A stretch of 64,000 bases of DNA from Ectobius pallidus (GCA_964059195.1 CAXKWD010000006.1:18698629-18762628); one strand, 5' to 3'; counted from the first letter of the stretch, positions 22,920 through 34,706 are shown. Made by a program: numbers and translations. Notes: a model not told the origin generated them from the sequence alone.

Positions 22920-23697
22920 ATTTATTTACTATGTAACGCATCGCTTTTATCCCACTATTTTGTATCAAAACACTGCATAACTTCTGTTTACACACCCAAA
23001 ATTGTCCTTTATAAACTTTAAAGTTTCGAATAACTTTCGAAATCAGGGATTGAGCTACCGTTATACAAGAAGCATCGGTTTTACCTAAAGCGGTAATAAG
23101 TTTTTCTTTGTGTCTTCAACCAGACTGTATTCAGTACGATGACTCATCGCAACTCCATGCCACATCAACCTAACTTAGTTCCAATCATAAGGTGCCTCGG
23201 ATCCTATGTCTCATAATAATGACGATATAAAAATTCATCTTTAAGACATAATACATATATACTTTTTAATAAATGTAATAACTTACGTTGTCTAATGTTT
23301 CTTATTTTGTAACGTCACTGTAACACCATTTATTTTCTCAAGCATTGAAATTTCAATTAAAGTTACTTTTCAAATTCCGGTTTAGATACTAAGTTTCTTT
23401 AAGGAAAGGTTTAAACCCCAACTCTGAACGAAAAATCGTGAAAAAGTTAATCATGATAAAGTGATAGAACTAATTGGTAGTTCGTAGTAAATAAAATCAT
23501 TCAAATCGTCTGTTCCTTAACATGGAGAAATGTATTTATTTTACTGTACATAATTATAAAACATTTATAAACGTTGAAAGTACATTTCAAGAATATGTCT
23601 TCATTTTATTTTTACTTACAAATCTGAAACTTCCCAACTAATTAATTCTTGTCATGCATTATTACAGTTCATACTAGTTATGACATATATCTGTTTA

Positions 23698-23699
<2 letters not shown>

Positions 23700-23745
<46 letters not shown>
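23700..23745. repeat. (TA)n microsatellite
   Basis: Uninterrupted TA dinucleotides inside the Harbinger-like element. Confidence 0.95.
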
Positions 23746-23747
<2 letters not shown>

Positions 23748-24394
23748 TCGCAGGAAGTCTACTGTATATAAAATGTTTTCTAAAACAGATAAAGGGTACA
23801 GTGATAAACGGAAAACGGCAGTGGTAAAAAAGAGGCATTTATAGAAGAACAAATTGAACACATTGTATAGAAATTAGTGCAAGAAACGCTTTTGATTGAA
23901 AAGACCATAAAAACAAACTGATAAACAATAAATATGATGAGTTGAAGAGAAGAGCGGACATCAATATTTCACCTCTACAACTGCATGGAATACGATCCTT
24001 TATATAATTTATTTTACTTATAATATTGCCGCTTTATCCCTAAACTAATTCCAACATTACAAATTTACTAGAAGGCATTACTACCTCAAAGTCAAATAAC
24101 ACGGACTACTACCGATTTCCCTTGTACCCTCATAATAACAATAACATTTAGGAATTGATGCTAATTAGTACTATATATTTTAATTTTCACTATATTTTGT
24201 AATAACTAAGAATGTATTTGTTTAGACTTTCATCTTTTTTATTTATTTTATTTTATTTCTTTCATCTTTTTATTTTAGTCATTTGTATTACATATTCATA
24301 TTATTCAAGTACTTATGTTCGAATTTTTTATTTGTATTTAATTTACGTTTCTTGTATTCATGTATATCAGTTCTTCTTTAATTTATTATTAATC

Positions 24395-24505
24395 ATTATT
24401 ATTATTATTATCATGATGTATTTCATGTTTTTGCCCTGGCTGAGTGGTAGAGAAGGCCTTATGGCCTTAACTCCGCCAGGTTAAATAAATAAATAAATAA
24501 ATAAT
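24395..24505 (+). mobile_element. Probable LINE 3' end nested in the Harbinger-like element
   Basis: The segment CCCTGGCTGAGTGGTAGAGA, then GGCCTTATGGCCTTAACTCC and GCCAGGTT, runs into (AAAT)n. This layout resembles 3' termini of insect LINEs with short-repeat tails. The upstream limit is unclear. Confidence 0.5.
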
Positions 24506-24693
24506 CTTGTTTACGTAAACAAAATTATAAAATCTTACCACATTTCAATCCAATTTCCTTAGAAATTTCGTCCCAAATCTGCAATTTTAATTTTGCTTTC
24601 AAGTAATCAACATGGGACGTGTCATATAAAATCTTTCTTGCTCGCACTGCTTCGATTAATTTCTCCTCCATGGTGGACAAACACAACTTTTCA

Positions 24694-25079
24694 CGCGCAG
24701 GTCGTAGTCACTAGTGAAAAACTGTGGTACGATCACAAACCTTCGCAGCTCACAGACGCGATGCAATTGCGTCACCTCACCCTGCGTGCGAACATTCGCT
24801 GTTGTATTTATTTCTGTGTTTCACAAAAATTCACGGTGAGTCACTTCACCTCACCTCACCAAACTGCGTCTCAACTTGCGCTCAGGCCGCGCAGGTCGTA
24901 GTCACTAGTGAGAAATTTAGCATGGTCACAGACCTTCGCAGCTCACGGACGCGCTGAAACTGAGTCGCCTCACCCTGCGTGCGAACATTCGCTGTTGTAT
25001 TAACTTCTGTGTTTCACAAAATTCGCGGTGAGTCACCTCACCTCACCTCACCAAACTGCGTCTCAACTTGCGCCCGGCC
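24694..25079 (+). repeat. Tandem duplication of the Harbinger right terminus
   Basis: Two units of about 190-200 bp, each starting CGCGCAGGTCGTAGTCACTA and ending at CTCAACTTGCGC plus GGCC-like ends, carry the same internal blocks (CCTTCGCAGCTCAC, CCTGCGTGCGAACATTCGCT, CACCTCACCAAACTGCGTCT). The second unit ends at the outer TAA. Confidence 0.85.
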
Positions 25080-25082
25080 TAA

Positions 25083-26275
25083 GAAAGGCCTGGAGCTAAT
25101 TTATCCCGGAAAGTGTCGTTTAACTCATAATCGAGCTTGTGAAACGGAAATGTGTCATATGGAAAGCCTGTCATTGTGTTCTCCTGAATACACATAAACT
25201 GATGTCATTGGGAGTTTCTTTACCCAAAATGAATTTAGTTACGCTTATTCTTCTATGCAGGACAGTCAAACAGCCCATCCACTCGACGACGAGCTAGAGG
25301 AAATGAAGGCACTACTTGGATGTTCAGGGCCTGGGAATTTGGTCCAGGCTTGGAGTCCTTTAACGTGTTCTATTGAACTTTCTGTAATGAACTTAAAATG
25401 GAGTTTTTATGTTATCTATACGGACTACAATGCAGGCGTGTAAATTAAACTGACACTTGTGGTCACAGAAAAGTACGATTATGACTATGAGAGAGAATGG
25501 ACTTTATAATTCATCTCTGTGTTGAACAATGAGCTCACGTAATTCTTCCACGGTTTTAAATGAGTTTGAAGTTTTCATTAGCATGCAGCTCAATTCTAAA
25601 TGCAGACCTGGGACATTATCTCACTGTCACATATATAGTCAGTGGCAAGTAAACATCTACTCTTCATCGCTCCGGCATAGACGCTGAGAGGAAGATAATA
25701 CATTTGGAATCGGCGAATATAATTTGGAAACACTTTTTAAATAAAAAGTCATTATTAGGATCATGATCTTGTTGTCTTGTCTGCGCGGTTGTCGTAGATT
25801 CAATAAGTGCGTCACGAAGTTGGTTGCATTGGTTGTTACTTTAATATAATTTATATGTGATTCATTTAAAAAGGTAATTTGAGTATAATGTATCATAAAA
25901 TAAAATAAAATAAATAAATACCTGCATATAAATTTATAGGTTCCCCTATTTAAAAAAATCCGACTTCAGCACTTTTCATATTAACTGTGTGTCCTTATAA
26001 TGTTCTAAACTAGCAAGTGTAGTCTATGTTATGTAGTCATCGCGTAAGATAAGTCAGGGTAGAACGAACTGTAAGTGCTCTTACATTCTGGTTGATTATG
26101 CTTCTACTTAAAATCATGTTCTTTACTTTGATCTCTGACTGACGATGATCAGGGATAGACTTGCTTAAGCATTAACGGGTATCTAATTTAAGTGTGCATA
26201 GCTATAATTTGGCTATATTGGTAATTAAATCACTAGCTATGCTCGTTTCATGAACGCTTTCATGTCTTCATATTT
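25083..26275. other. Non-coding, nothing recognised
   Basis: Short frames only (25255-25443 plus, 25657-25896 minus); none resembles a known protein. Confidence 0.4.

Positions 26276-26312
<37 letters not shown>
26276..26312. repeat. (CA)n(TA)n compound microsatellite
   Basis: CA units switch to TA units; the mariner element to the right is inserted at a TA of this tract, and TA repeats continue after its right end (27460 on). Confidence 0.9.
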
Positions 26313-26454
26313 CAAGGTGCGGCAGAGGAAACGGACGTTTTTCAAATAACCATAACTCTGAAGATAATCAAGTTAAAATTTAATTACACAGAAATGAAGC
26401 TTGTATAATGCAGTTTCTGTTGACTATTTCAGAATTACCTCCGGGAAATAAATG

Positions 26455-26598
26455 CCGTCAAGTGACGACCTTCTTTCTGTATACACTCTCGTAACCTCAC
26501 TTCGAAATTCTGCATTGCTCTTCCCAATATTTTTTCCTACACATTAGTGATTTTTACACAAATGAACTCTTTTAGTTCTTGGATGTTGCGGGGTTTGT
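26455..26598 (-). pseudogene. Tc1/mariner transposase, C-terminal end after the insertion
   Basis: Minus-strand codons continue the transposase beyond the nested insertion: KPRNIQELKEFICVKITNV, an in-frame stop (TAG), then AMQNFEVRLRECIQKEGRHL. This is the usual tail of the arthropod mariner-like transposases whose DDE core lies at 26830-27197. It overlaps the inverted repeat. Confidence 0.7.
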
Positions 26599-26829
26599 CA
26601 GGGCCGCCACATGGGGGGGGGGCTGCCGGACCCAGGGACCCGGGCCCCGTCCCCGAAGGGAACTGGAATATTTTGATAAAATGTTCTGTTACACGAGTAA
26701 CGAGAAGGAAGCTCCACGGAGAAGGGAAGAGACAACTAAATGAGGATGGTCGGCGGTCAGTGAGGGGCCCGCGACCAGTCGAATCAAGAATCAAGGTCCT
26801 GGGCCCGTCCCCGAGATGTGGCGGCCCTG
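26599..26829. mobile_element. Small hAT-like MITE inside the mariner transposase
   Basis: A 231-bp GC-rich insert with 14-bp perfect inverted ends CAGGGCCGCCACAT ... ATGTGGCGGCCCTG. The ends fit the CAGGG pattern of hAT elements. The flanks GGGTTTGT and GTGTTTAA agree at 5 of 8 positions, a possible decayed 8-bp duplication. The transposase reading resumes on the other side, which proves insertion. No coding capacity. Confidence 0.75.
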
Positions 26830-27197
26830 GTGTTTAAGTAAACGTTTGATTTGAGGTAACCCCACAAATAATAGTCACATATGGACAAGTCAAGGGAGCG
26901 AGACGGCCAATGAAAGTCGCCAAAACGGGAGATCACATGTTGAGGAAACATGTCGCGAACCACTTGCATTGATCCTCTCGCAGTATGCGCTGTGCCACCA
27001 TCTTGTTGCAACCAAATTTGCTGCATGTTTACTCTTCGTCTGCGTAGTTCCGGAAGCAGGAACCTGTTGAGCATTTCAACGAAGTATGCTGAAGTCACTG
27101 TCACTGTGGTATGTCCTCTACAAAAAATAAGGACCTGGGAACCAAATTTAGCAACACCACACCACAATGTTACTGGGTATACCCAGAAAAAGGCCAC
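26830..27197 (-). pseudogene. Tc1/mariner transposase, DDE core fragment
   Basis: Part of a cut-and-paste DDE/D transposase. Visible segments are VTLWCGVAKFGSQVLIF, FVEMLNRFLLPELRRRR, WLQQDGGTAHTARGSM (second catalytic Asp in QQDG) and WPSRSLDLSICDYYLWGYLK, with the third acidic position in the SxDL or CDY segment. The Pro usual in SPDL is replaced by Leu. After KSNVYLN the frame enters the nested MITE and becomes meaningless. The N-terminal helix-turn-helix and first catalytic Asp are not found between the left of this ORF and the inverted repeat, so the element cannot encode an active enzyme. Confidence 0.8.
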
Positions 27198-27689
27198 AAC
27201 ATGAGGACCGAAACGTCGGTTTTAGACATGATGACACGGCGCCACCCGGACGGTCAAGGCTATTATTAATGAGATTGCATGTTAGGTAATTCCATTGTTG
27301 CGTCACTTGACGGCATTTATTTTTCGGAGGTAATTCTGAAATAGTCAACAGAAACTGCATTATACAATCTTCATTTCTGTGTAATTAAATTTTGTTTGAA
27401 TTGAAAATCTTCTGAGTAATGGTTATTTGAAAAACATTCGTTTCCTCTGCCGCACCTTGTATATATATATGTCATTATATCCTCGTTGCATAACTATCTC
27501 ACTTCACATTCTGATATAGAAATAGAGGCCATATTGCGCCTAAGCGGCTCACTTGTCCCAGTCTCATGGATAGTTGTACTTTTAATAGGTTTATTCGCAA
27601 AGCAGTCAGAAACCAGGAACACGTCGTTCGCGCATGCGCTCTTTCTCCACACGCGTTCTCAAAGCGAGAATTCGTGATTCTGATTTCTG

Positions 27690-28745
27690 GGAGAAATGGT
27701 TCTAGGCACTAACAAAATATTAGAATATTTTAGATCCAACAACCTTATATGTAATATGGATAAAACAAAAATGATGATCTATGATTACGTAAATAAAGAA
27801 AATCATGAAGATACACTTGTGATGGAGAACAAAAACTGTAAGAAAGTTGACACCCACAAGTTTTTAGGAATATGGGTAGATAGTAGGCTAACATGGGCAA
27901 AGAATTTTGACGAGACATCAGCCAAAATTAGTAAATCAATTTATATGTTGAGATACTTTAAAAATATGTTTGGAAAGGAAGCATTGAAAATGATTTATTA
28001 TGGTGTGATCTACCCTCATCTCCTTTATGGTATTGAGATCTGGGGGTGTGCTGCAAAGGTGCACATGAGTAAGTTAATGATATTACAGAAAAAATGTGTT
28101 AGAATCATCAGTAATATGAAATGTAAGGAATCTTGAAGAAATGCATTTAAGGAACTAAATATGTTAACAGTTTATTCATTGTATGTTTACTGGGCAGTAT
28201 TGTATATGCAAAACAGTAATTCAATAAAAAATAGTCAAATCCATGAATATAGTACAAGAGGCCGTCTGAATTACCATAGATATACATGAAATAAGCAAAT
28301 TGTATTTATGGATGTAAATGTAATGGGAACCATATTATACAATAAGCTACCAGCAGAAATCAAAACTACAGCCAAGGCAAATTTCAAATCACAGTTAAAG
28401 AAATATATAATAGAAAAAAGCTTGTATTCCCTGGATGAACTATAAATAGAACAGGTAACTTATGTAACAAGGAAGTGTAATAATGAATTCGGGTTACTTA
28501 GACTATTTTTATTATATAATGTATTATCTAAAATTATATTGTTTTAACTGGTAATATATATATATATATATGTACATGTATGTATTTAGAATAAGATAAC
28601 AAGTATCTGGAATAATCTTCCTGTATTTTAGAGGTATTTTGTACTTAGTTTAAGATTTTAAGTGTAAAGTTGACATTGTCAGAAACTTGTACGCCAGTCT
28701 ATTGACAGAAATAAATTGTATTATTTATTTATAATTTATTATTAT
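27690..28745 (+). mobile_element. 5'-truncated LINE (Jockey/CR1 group)
   Basis: It contains the RT C-terminal pseudogene and a 3' untranslated region of about 300 bp ending in AATAAATTG and an ATT-rich tail (about 28710-28748). The left limit is where the RT similarity begins; no target duplication was identified. Confidence 0.7.
27696..28444 (+). pseudogene. LINE reverse transcriptase, thumb and C-terminal part
   Basis: A continuous frame with two in-frame TGA codons (28134-28136 and near 28288). It starts after the RT active site: LEYFRSNNLICNMDKTKMM, then THKFLGIWVDSRLTWAKNFD, MIYYGVIYPHLLYGIEIWG and LQKKCVRIISNM, followed after the first stop by EYSTRGRLNYHR and ILYNKLPAEIKTTAKANFKS. It ends at a natural stop after YSLDEL. 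This is the C-terminal region of Jockey/CR1-type ORF2 proteins; no RNase H is present. The copy is 5'-truncated. Confidence 0.8.
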
Positions 28746-28748
28746 TAT

Positions 28749-30257
28749 CTTCTGTTCGCTGTGTTCTCACGGATAGTTTCTGTACTATAAGAAAAGTTTG
28801 CAGGCTCAACCATGAATTGTTATTAGAGACATGCGCAGTAACCTATTTCCACGCGCCTGACTCCTCCCTCCAATAACCTTGCGCCAGATTTATGAGCATA
28901 GGCTAGTTATATGAAGTATGAATAATGGAAGATAATTAAAAGTTTCCAAAAATATAGTTTATATTGTCGATATATATTGCATGTATAAGGGAAATATATG
29001 TTTTATTTGCATATCATATCGATTAAACCCAGAAACTATCGATTCCAAATTCTTGTAACCGTTCGCAAAGTGCAAATCACGGGTAAGTTACAGACTGGAC
29101 ATGCGCAGTACAACAAATTCTCAAGTAGTTACGGATCTGCTTTGCGAACAAACATAATATTCAAAGCAAGCCGGAAATTGTACAAATGATGGCTTGCTTC
29201 AAGCATTTTTTATAAAACGTTATTATAAGTTTTATATAATTGTTATTATAAGCAATGAACAAATTTAAAGAAAGAAGGTTGGAGAAAATTTATAAAAGTG
29301 AAAACTTTTTCCTGTGTCAGAATTTTTTCCTGTAAACTGGCAGTCGCAATTTCCGTGTGATATGAAAATCTGTTTTCATACGTTTTTGTTTCCCATGCTA
29401 TGCCGATTACAGACAAACACACACAGAGACGTACCGGTACTGTGAAATAATATTTTCGACACAAGGATATGACTTCGTGGACTAATTTTGAAAAGCCCAC
29501 ATGGAATTTCATTCCAATACAATATTCCAGTTTCTCAAACTTAGTATTTATGTATGGCACTGGTAGAGGAATATTACATTGGAGCGGTGAGTGATGGGTT
29601 GTCAGCTGCTCCAGTTCTCACGTCACTCATGTCCTTTTTATGTTTGCTTTTCTATGTGACTGGCGTAAAAGTACATTTTAAATCCTCATTATCTTGACAT
29701 GTTTGTGAAGAGGGATGAGAGCTTTTAAGTGGCTCCAAACAAGATGCATAATCTTTCTTAGTGCCACTCTACCTTTTCAATAGGATTTTGTAGCAAATGT
29801 GTTATTTTGCACGTGGAATAGAGAAATGCTCTCAAAGATATAACAGAAATGTATGAAAATATTGTGCTTGCCCAAATATTTGGATATATGTATACAATAC
29901 TAATAACTAATAACATATTAATACTAATAACATAGTGAGTTTATAAAATGAACAAGTAGAAGTGCATAACTCTATGTGTGTTCAATATAAGAATCACGGT
30001 TTAAAAACTCGTCGATTCTATGCATACATGACACTGGTGAGCTCAGACGTATTATAACAAACAAGCTTTATTATAACACACACACACACTCTCTTTGACA
30101 CACTACCCGACATTCAAACCCCACTAAATACTCCCACTCCTTCAAGACCAACACATTACAGGCACCCAGTAGCAGTTATAAAACCGCAGATGCACTAAAA
30201 TAGTGCGAAACGGCCGTCCGGATCAGCAAAGTAATCTTAGTTTGAAAGTGAAGGGTT
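28749..30257. other. Non-coding, nothing recognised
   Basis: Short frames only. A CA-rich stretch at about 30070-30170 followed by GCGAAACGGCCGTCCGG might be a retroelement tail but cannot be assigned. Confidence 0.4.
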
Positions 30258-30678
30258 TCTATATTAATAAAAGGAAGTGTCTGTCTTCCTTCTGTCCGTC
30301 TGTCCGCGATGCCCAACGGAATCTACTGAACGCAGAGATCTGAAATTTTAAACATAGGTGGACTGAAGGGTCGGAAAATGCACCTCGAAGCAGGAATTTT
30401 TATTTGCTTTCGTTCGTGAGTTATGGGTAAAAAAACGGGCAGAAAACGTGTATTTTTTGCGTTTTCGAAGCATCAGTTTTCAGTAATAAATTTCAATGTC
30501 AAATCAATTACAATAGGCTTTGGCTAATTTTGTCATACCTTGGACATAAAACCATCGCGATCGCTTGAATGTTGTAGCTCACGCTGGTCAATTCATTGTT
30601 TATAATGTCAAGGCTCGCAGACATATGAAATTTTCAACCTACACCGAAGAGGATTATTATTATTATTATTATTATTAC

Positions 30679-30715
<37 letters not shown>

Positions 30716-31269
30716 AGAGGGATAATCAATGTATGCCTAAATATGGTCAAACGTTGTTCAATTTGGACGAAACTCATTATACAGGGGTTTTCTGGGCCAA
30801 GGACCTCGAATCTGAGGTCGCTTTTACAAGGCGACGCTATCTAATCGTGGCATGTAGTCCACGTGATTTAGGTGTTAATAAATATAATGATTTAACTATT
30901 ATGCTCTTAATTTTTAAAATAATTATCGCGGGTGATCGCTGGATTTTGTAAGTTCATCCTGGACGATTAATTTGTTTAGAATGTCAAGTCCCGCGGACAT
31001 ATGACATTTTCAACCTACACGGAAGAGGGATATTCAATATAGGCCTAAATAGGGTCAAACATTGTTCGACTTTGACGAAACTCAGTATGCAGGGGTTTTC
31101 TGGGCCAGGGAACTCGAATCTGAGGTCCCTTTTACCAGGCGACGCTATCTAATCGAGGTTTGTAGTCCACGTGATTTAGGTGTTAATAAATGTAATGATT
31201 TAACTATTATGCTCTTAATTTTTCATTTTTTAAATAATTATCGCGGGCGAAGCCGCGGGCACATGCTAG
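30258..31269 (+). mobile_element. Non-autonomous Helitron-like element, most complete copy
   Basis: The 5' end is TCTATATTAATAAAAGGAAG; the 3' end is the stem-loop CGCGGGCGAAGCCGCG, a spacer and CTAG, followed by T. The distal half is present twice in tandem (about 30560-30933 and 30934-31269), and the first unit carries an expanded ATT array. The duplication junction falls inside the terminal hairpin sequence of the first unit. No Rep/helicase is encoded; the frames at 30565-30951 and 31062-31406 merely reflect the duplicated sequence. The 5' flanking base is T rather than the usual A. Confidence 0.8.
30654..30714. repeat. (ATT)n microsatellite inside the Helitron copy
   Basis: About 20 TTA/ATT units with one ACT interruption; absent from the second internal unit and from the copy at 999-1690. 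Confidence 0.95.
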
Positions 31270-31475
31270 TAAGTAATATAACAACTTTCGTTAACGCAAT
31301 CATGGACACGCATATATATCCTACAGCTACCATAATAGTTAAAAATTGTAGTGTAAGCCTGCTGAAGCGAGACAAATTATTTATCTACGTTTCTGAGTAT
31401 TTTTAAGTAAAATTAATTATTTGGGAGAAGACATTTTAATATATATGACATTTATCAGAGAACTAACACATTATA

Positions 31476-32431
31476 CAGTCGCATTTGGTTAATTCGACGT
31501 TGGATAATTCGAAATATTCTATAATTCGAATAAATACTCATTCCCCTTGAAATTCCTATATAAATGTATGTTAAAAAATTGCAATTAATTCGAAGTTTTT
31601 AAGCTTAATTTGGATAAATCGAAGCCAAAATTTGTCTCATGTTAATGTTGTAAGGATTCCAAGAGTTCATTGCTTCCACGAATTCCACAAGAATTCTCTA
31701 ATTCGCTGAAGAACCCTAGTCGCTCGTAGCCAGCAGGTACCGTACTAAAGTGTATTTTTAACCACCGTTATCTCCCTTCTGCTGAACAGATGTTCGGTGG
31801 AATGCGAAGGTCACCCCTCCGCTAGAGTCTTGGAGGGATTCAACACATCTGTGAAAATGTTATTGTACATTCTATCCTCAAAGTGTGAATGTGTTTGAAA
31901 ATGTCAAAGCATGGAGCATACACCAGTTTGACGCCTGCAAAAAAAGTGGAGTGTTACGAGATGTGGAGAGAGGGGAAAGAAAGAAAAGTGATATTGCAAA
32001 GGAATATGGAATTTTACCGAACACTTTGTCCACCTACATAAAAAATAAGGACAAAATTTTGGAAAGTTAGATTACACAAAACGGGGGAAATAGGAAACGT
32101 ATGAGAGGCGGGGAATTTCCCAGTTTTGACGAGTACACTTTAAAATGATTTAAGCAGTCGCGTGATCGTAACATCCATTAAATGGGCCATTGTGTTCCTT
32201 TATTAAATTTAGGGTTACAATTTTAGTGTGGAAAAAATATGGTTTCAACTAACATCATAACAACAGGATGGCAGTCATAATGTACAATAATGATTATTTA
32301 TTGCAATGAGTTAGTTTTTACATTTTTACGGCATTTTCGTTTAAAAAGTCACAGTTTTAGTTAATTCGAAATTTGGATAATTCGATTTTTTTCTAATTCC
32401 CCTTGGGGTTGGAATTACTAAGAGTCCACTG
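31476..32431 (+). mobile_element. Internally deleted pogo/Tigger-type transposon
   Basis: The ends CAGTCGCATTTGGTTAATTC and, complementary at the right, CAGTGGACTCTTAGTAATTC share a CAGTxG start and a GTTAATTCGA-like block repeated subterminally. TA flanks both ends, as for pogo. The remaining coding part is the CENP-B-like DNA-binding domain (31885-32070). At 956 bp it is well short of an autonomous element. Confidence 0.8.
31885..32070 (+). pseudogene. pogo transposase DNA-binding domain (CENP-B N-type helix-turn-helix)
   Basis: 61 codons. The segment VERGERKKSDIAKEYGILPN, then TLSTYIKNKDKIL, matches the Psq/CENP-B type helix-turn-helix that binds pogo ends: a KSDIAKEFGI-like helix and a STLSTxxKNK recognition helix. 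The frame stops early, and after a further open stretch (GEFPSFDEYTLK) another stop follows. The second HTH (HTH_CenpB) and the DDE domain are deleted. It could still give a short DNA-binding peptide if transcribed, but nothing shows that it is. Confidence 0.75.
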
Positions 32432-32433
32432 TA

Positions 32434-33309
32434 TATTTATTAGACTAATTTATGTAACTCCAAGGAAAAGTTCGTATATGGCAAATGTAAACTTCTTCCT
32501 AAGTAGTCTACACTGCAGGCAGCTGTCTTTTTCTATACATTAATTCACAACAGTGTTCAGTGTTATCTATTCACTATTTATGATGAACTGAAAAGTGGAA
32601 ACTAAGCACTTTTTAAGAACAAATTGAAATATTTTTAAAAAGAAAATTTAGAAAGTTACGCTAATATCCAACCCCTTGATTTTGTATTAATCGAAAGCAT
32701 AACTATGCATTATTGTATATTGCCTATCTGTGAGCTTTGTTGATTGGGGTCTTCTTGACAATAAAATATAATAAATTAAAATAACAAACTATTAATGTAA
32801 TAAATGTCCCTTCACGTTCCAAACGCCAAGGTTTATGTGTACGGTTAGGGACAAAACCACTGAACGTGTACGAGGCTTGGTCCCGCACTTCAAGGTGGGC
32901 AGAGGTCACTCTGCCCCACCGTGGACGCTGAAATTTTATAAATTAAGAGGCCTGCATATGAAATTAAATTAAATTAAATAACAGTCAGAATTATAAAATA
33001 ACCGGGTTTTGTAAACCCGATCCACTTCAAAACTTTAACAGGAAATCTTTTAAATGGCTTTCCTGAATTGCTACATCCATGACAGGTTTCCATTGCATTC
33101 TGTTGACAACTTCCGGGAGTTAAACTGATTTTCTCTTGTGTTTTCATTGAAACAAAATATATGCATTTTTTAAAACTATAATTTTATAATTGTATAAACT
33201 AGTTACAAAATTCCTTTAACTTGCATAATTATCTATCTTGACGTAGGAAACAAACTGATGCTACAATAATTTCACTGAAAACTCTGTTTTATAATTTAAT
33301 AAGTTCATA
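32434..33309. other. Non-coding, nothing recognised
   Basis: A minus-strand frame at 32724-32909 is open but unassigned. A GTGGG(G)CAGAG/CTCTGCCCAC palindrome lies at 32897-32921. Confidence 0.4.
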
Positions 33310-33790
33310 AGTTTGCAATAGGTTAAGTTTCCAGTGCCGAAGCAATGGCTATATTAAATAATGTTGTTAATTATCAGTTTAAAAATCAGGAAGAATTTGA
33401 TGAAAACATATGTATCGAGCAAAATGTTGTATGGCTGTGAAACTTGGTCAATCCTGAAATCAGAAAGAAGAAGAATAGAAACATTTGAAACATGGTGCTA
33501 TAGAAAAATGCTGAAAATTAGCTGGGTCGATAAAATTACCAATAAAGAAGTTTGAGAGAACAAAATCAGAGACAGAAATTTGGAACCAAATAAAAAAAAA
33601 AAGAAGAAGAAATTTCATAGGCCATTTACTAAGGTACCAAACTCTTTTGAAAATCATTATCGAAGGCACAATAATTGAAGGTAAGAGCAAGACTACAGTA
33701 CATGAAACAAATTAAGGAGGACATGAACTGTAAAATGTATGAATTCAGACAGCTGAAGACGCAAGTGAACCTGATCCACTCTTACAAAAG
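33310..33790 (+). pseudogene. Decayed LINE ORF2 C-terminal fragment
   Basis: Plus-strand segments read MLYGCETWSILKSERRRIET, FETWCYRKMLKISWVDKITN, then after stops and frame changes LLKIIIEGTIIEGK and LQYMKQIKEDMNCKMYE. This is the C-terminal portion, after the RT domain, of the abundant insect endonuclease-reverse transcriptase type whose core may be represented at 9930-10309. At least one stop (after NKEV) and two frameshifts break it. A poly-A run occurs mid-fragment (about 33592-33610). Confidence 0.7.
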
Positions 33791-34668
33791 TATTGTTCAT
33801 AAAAATCTAAGGCTTGGACTACAACCCCTCATATATCACACTACCGGTACCTTAAAATCATGTTAACCGTGAATTAGCTCAATTGCTCTCCAGAAGGGTG
33901 CATGGAAACCAAAACCGTAAAGAAAGCGAGGCAATCGTTATGTTGTTTGCATTTCTTACATGAAAACATAACATTTCAAACACTATTATCAATCTGTTGA
34001 ATTCTGTACCATTCAAATGTACGTCTAAAACTGTTTTGTTATATAAGTTAAAAGTTCCAACGCGAATTGTCATATTTAAGTTGCTACAGAAGTCCAATGG
34101 GATACAATTTTATATGTACCACGTCTCCTTGATTTTCTATCCTCCAGTCAGCCAAAGTAAGGATGTTCTACCATATTGCAGTTATAGCGCAGTCCAAAGA
34201 CACATTTCGAACCTATTTTTTTCAAGTAAGTGTTTAATTTGCAAGAAATATGTCAATCAGAGGTTTACCTGAAGTGGTACTACAGGACCCAAGATATGCC
34301 TGTCAAACTTTAGAGTAAAGGGGGCCAGATTTATTTAACAAGTCTACTTGATGGCCGCACCATACTAACTGAATTTTGATTCATATTAACATGACTTGTT
34401 CGCTTATCACTTAGATATGATCCATGAAAACCATTATAATTTTTTAAAAAATCGTAAATGATGTATACAATTTTAAAATGGTATGATATGACGAAATGTT
34501 GGCTTTACAAAATATAACTTTTGTTCCAGCAGTAATATAAATTTATTGAGAGATGTCAGCTGATGTGTTTAGTAAGTATAGCAGAGGACAGTCACATGGA
34601 CGAGTTTATTTTTTTATCATGTATTTAATTTTGATAACTTTCACATTCGAAAATGTATTTTCACAAAG

Positions 34669-34706
<38 letters not shown>

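Larger units (their letters stand above)
22538..25079 (+). mobile_element. PIF/Harbinger-like DNA transposon, decayed
   Basis: Both ends carry GGCCGGGCGCAAGTTGAGAC and further GCAGTTTGGTGAGGTGAGGTGAC in inverted orientation, flanked by TAA on both sides; a 3-bp TAA duplication is the PIF/Harbinger target preference (TWA). Near the left end a short frame (22683-22919) resembles the start of a Harbinger nuclease. The right terminus exists twice in tandem (about 24694-24893 and 24894-25079). The interior also holds a TA tract and a probable LINE 3' end. The transposase core is absent. Confidence 0.8.
26313..27459 (-). mobile_element. Tc1/mariner-type transposon with long inverted repeats
   Basis: Terminal inverted repeats of about 155-160 bp (26313 to about 26470 and about 27300 to 27459) begin CAAGGTGCGGCAGAGGAAAC and end with its complement; TA flanks both sides. 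The transposase is encoded on the minus strand, is missing its N-terminal part and is split by a 231-bp hAT-like insertion (26599-26829). The C-terminal transposase codons run into the inverted repeat. Confidence 0.9.

Noticed and set aside
30050..30235. CA-rich tract followed by GCGAAACGGCCGTCCGG
   Set aside because: It reminded me of a Penelope-type or other retroelement tail, but no coding part or ends support it.
32897..32921. Palindrome GTGGGGCAGAG/CTCTGCCCAC
   Set aside because: Short stem with a bulge; expected by chance in a window of this size.
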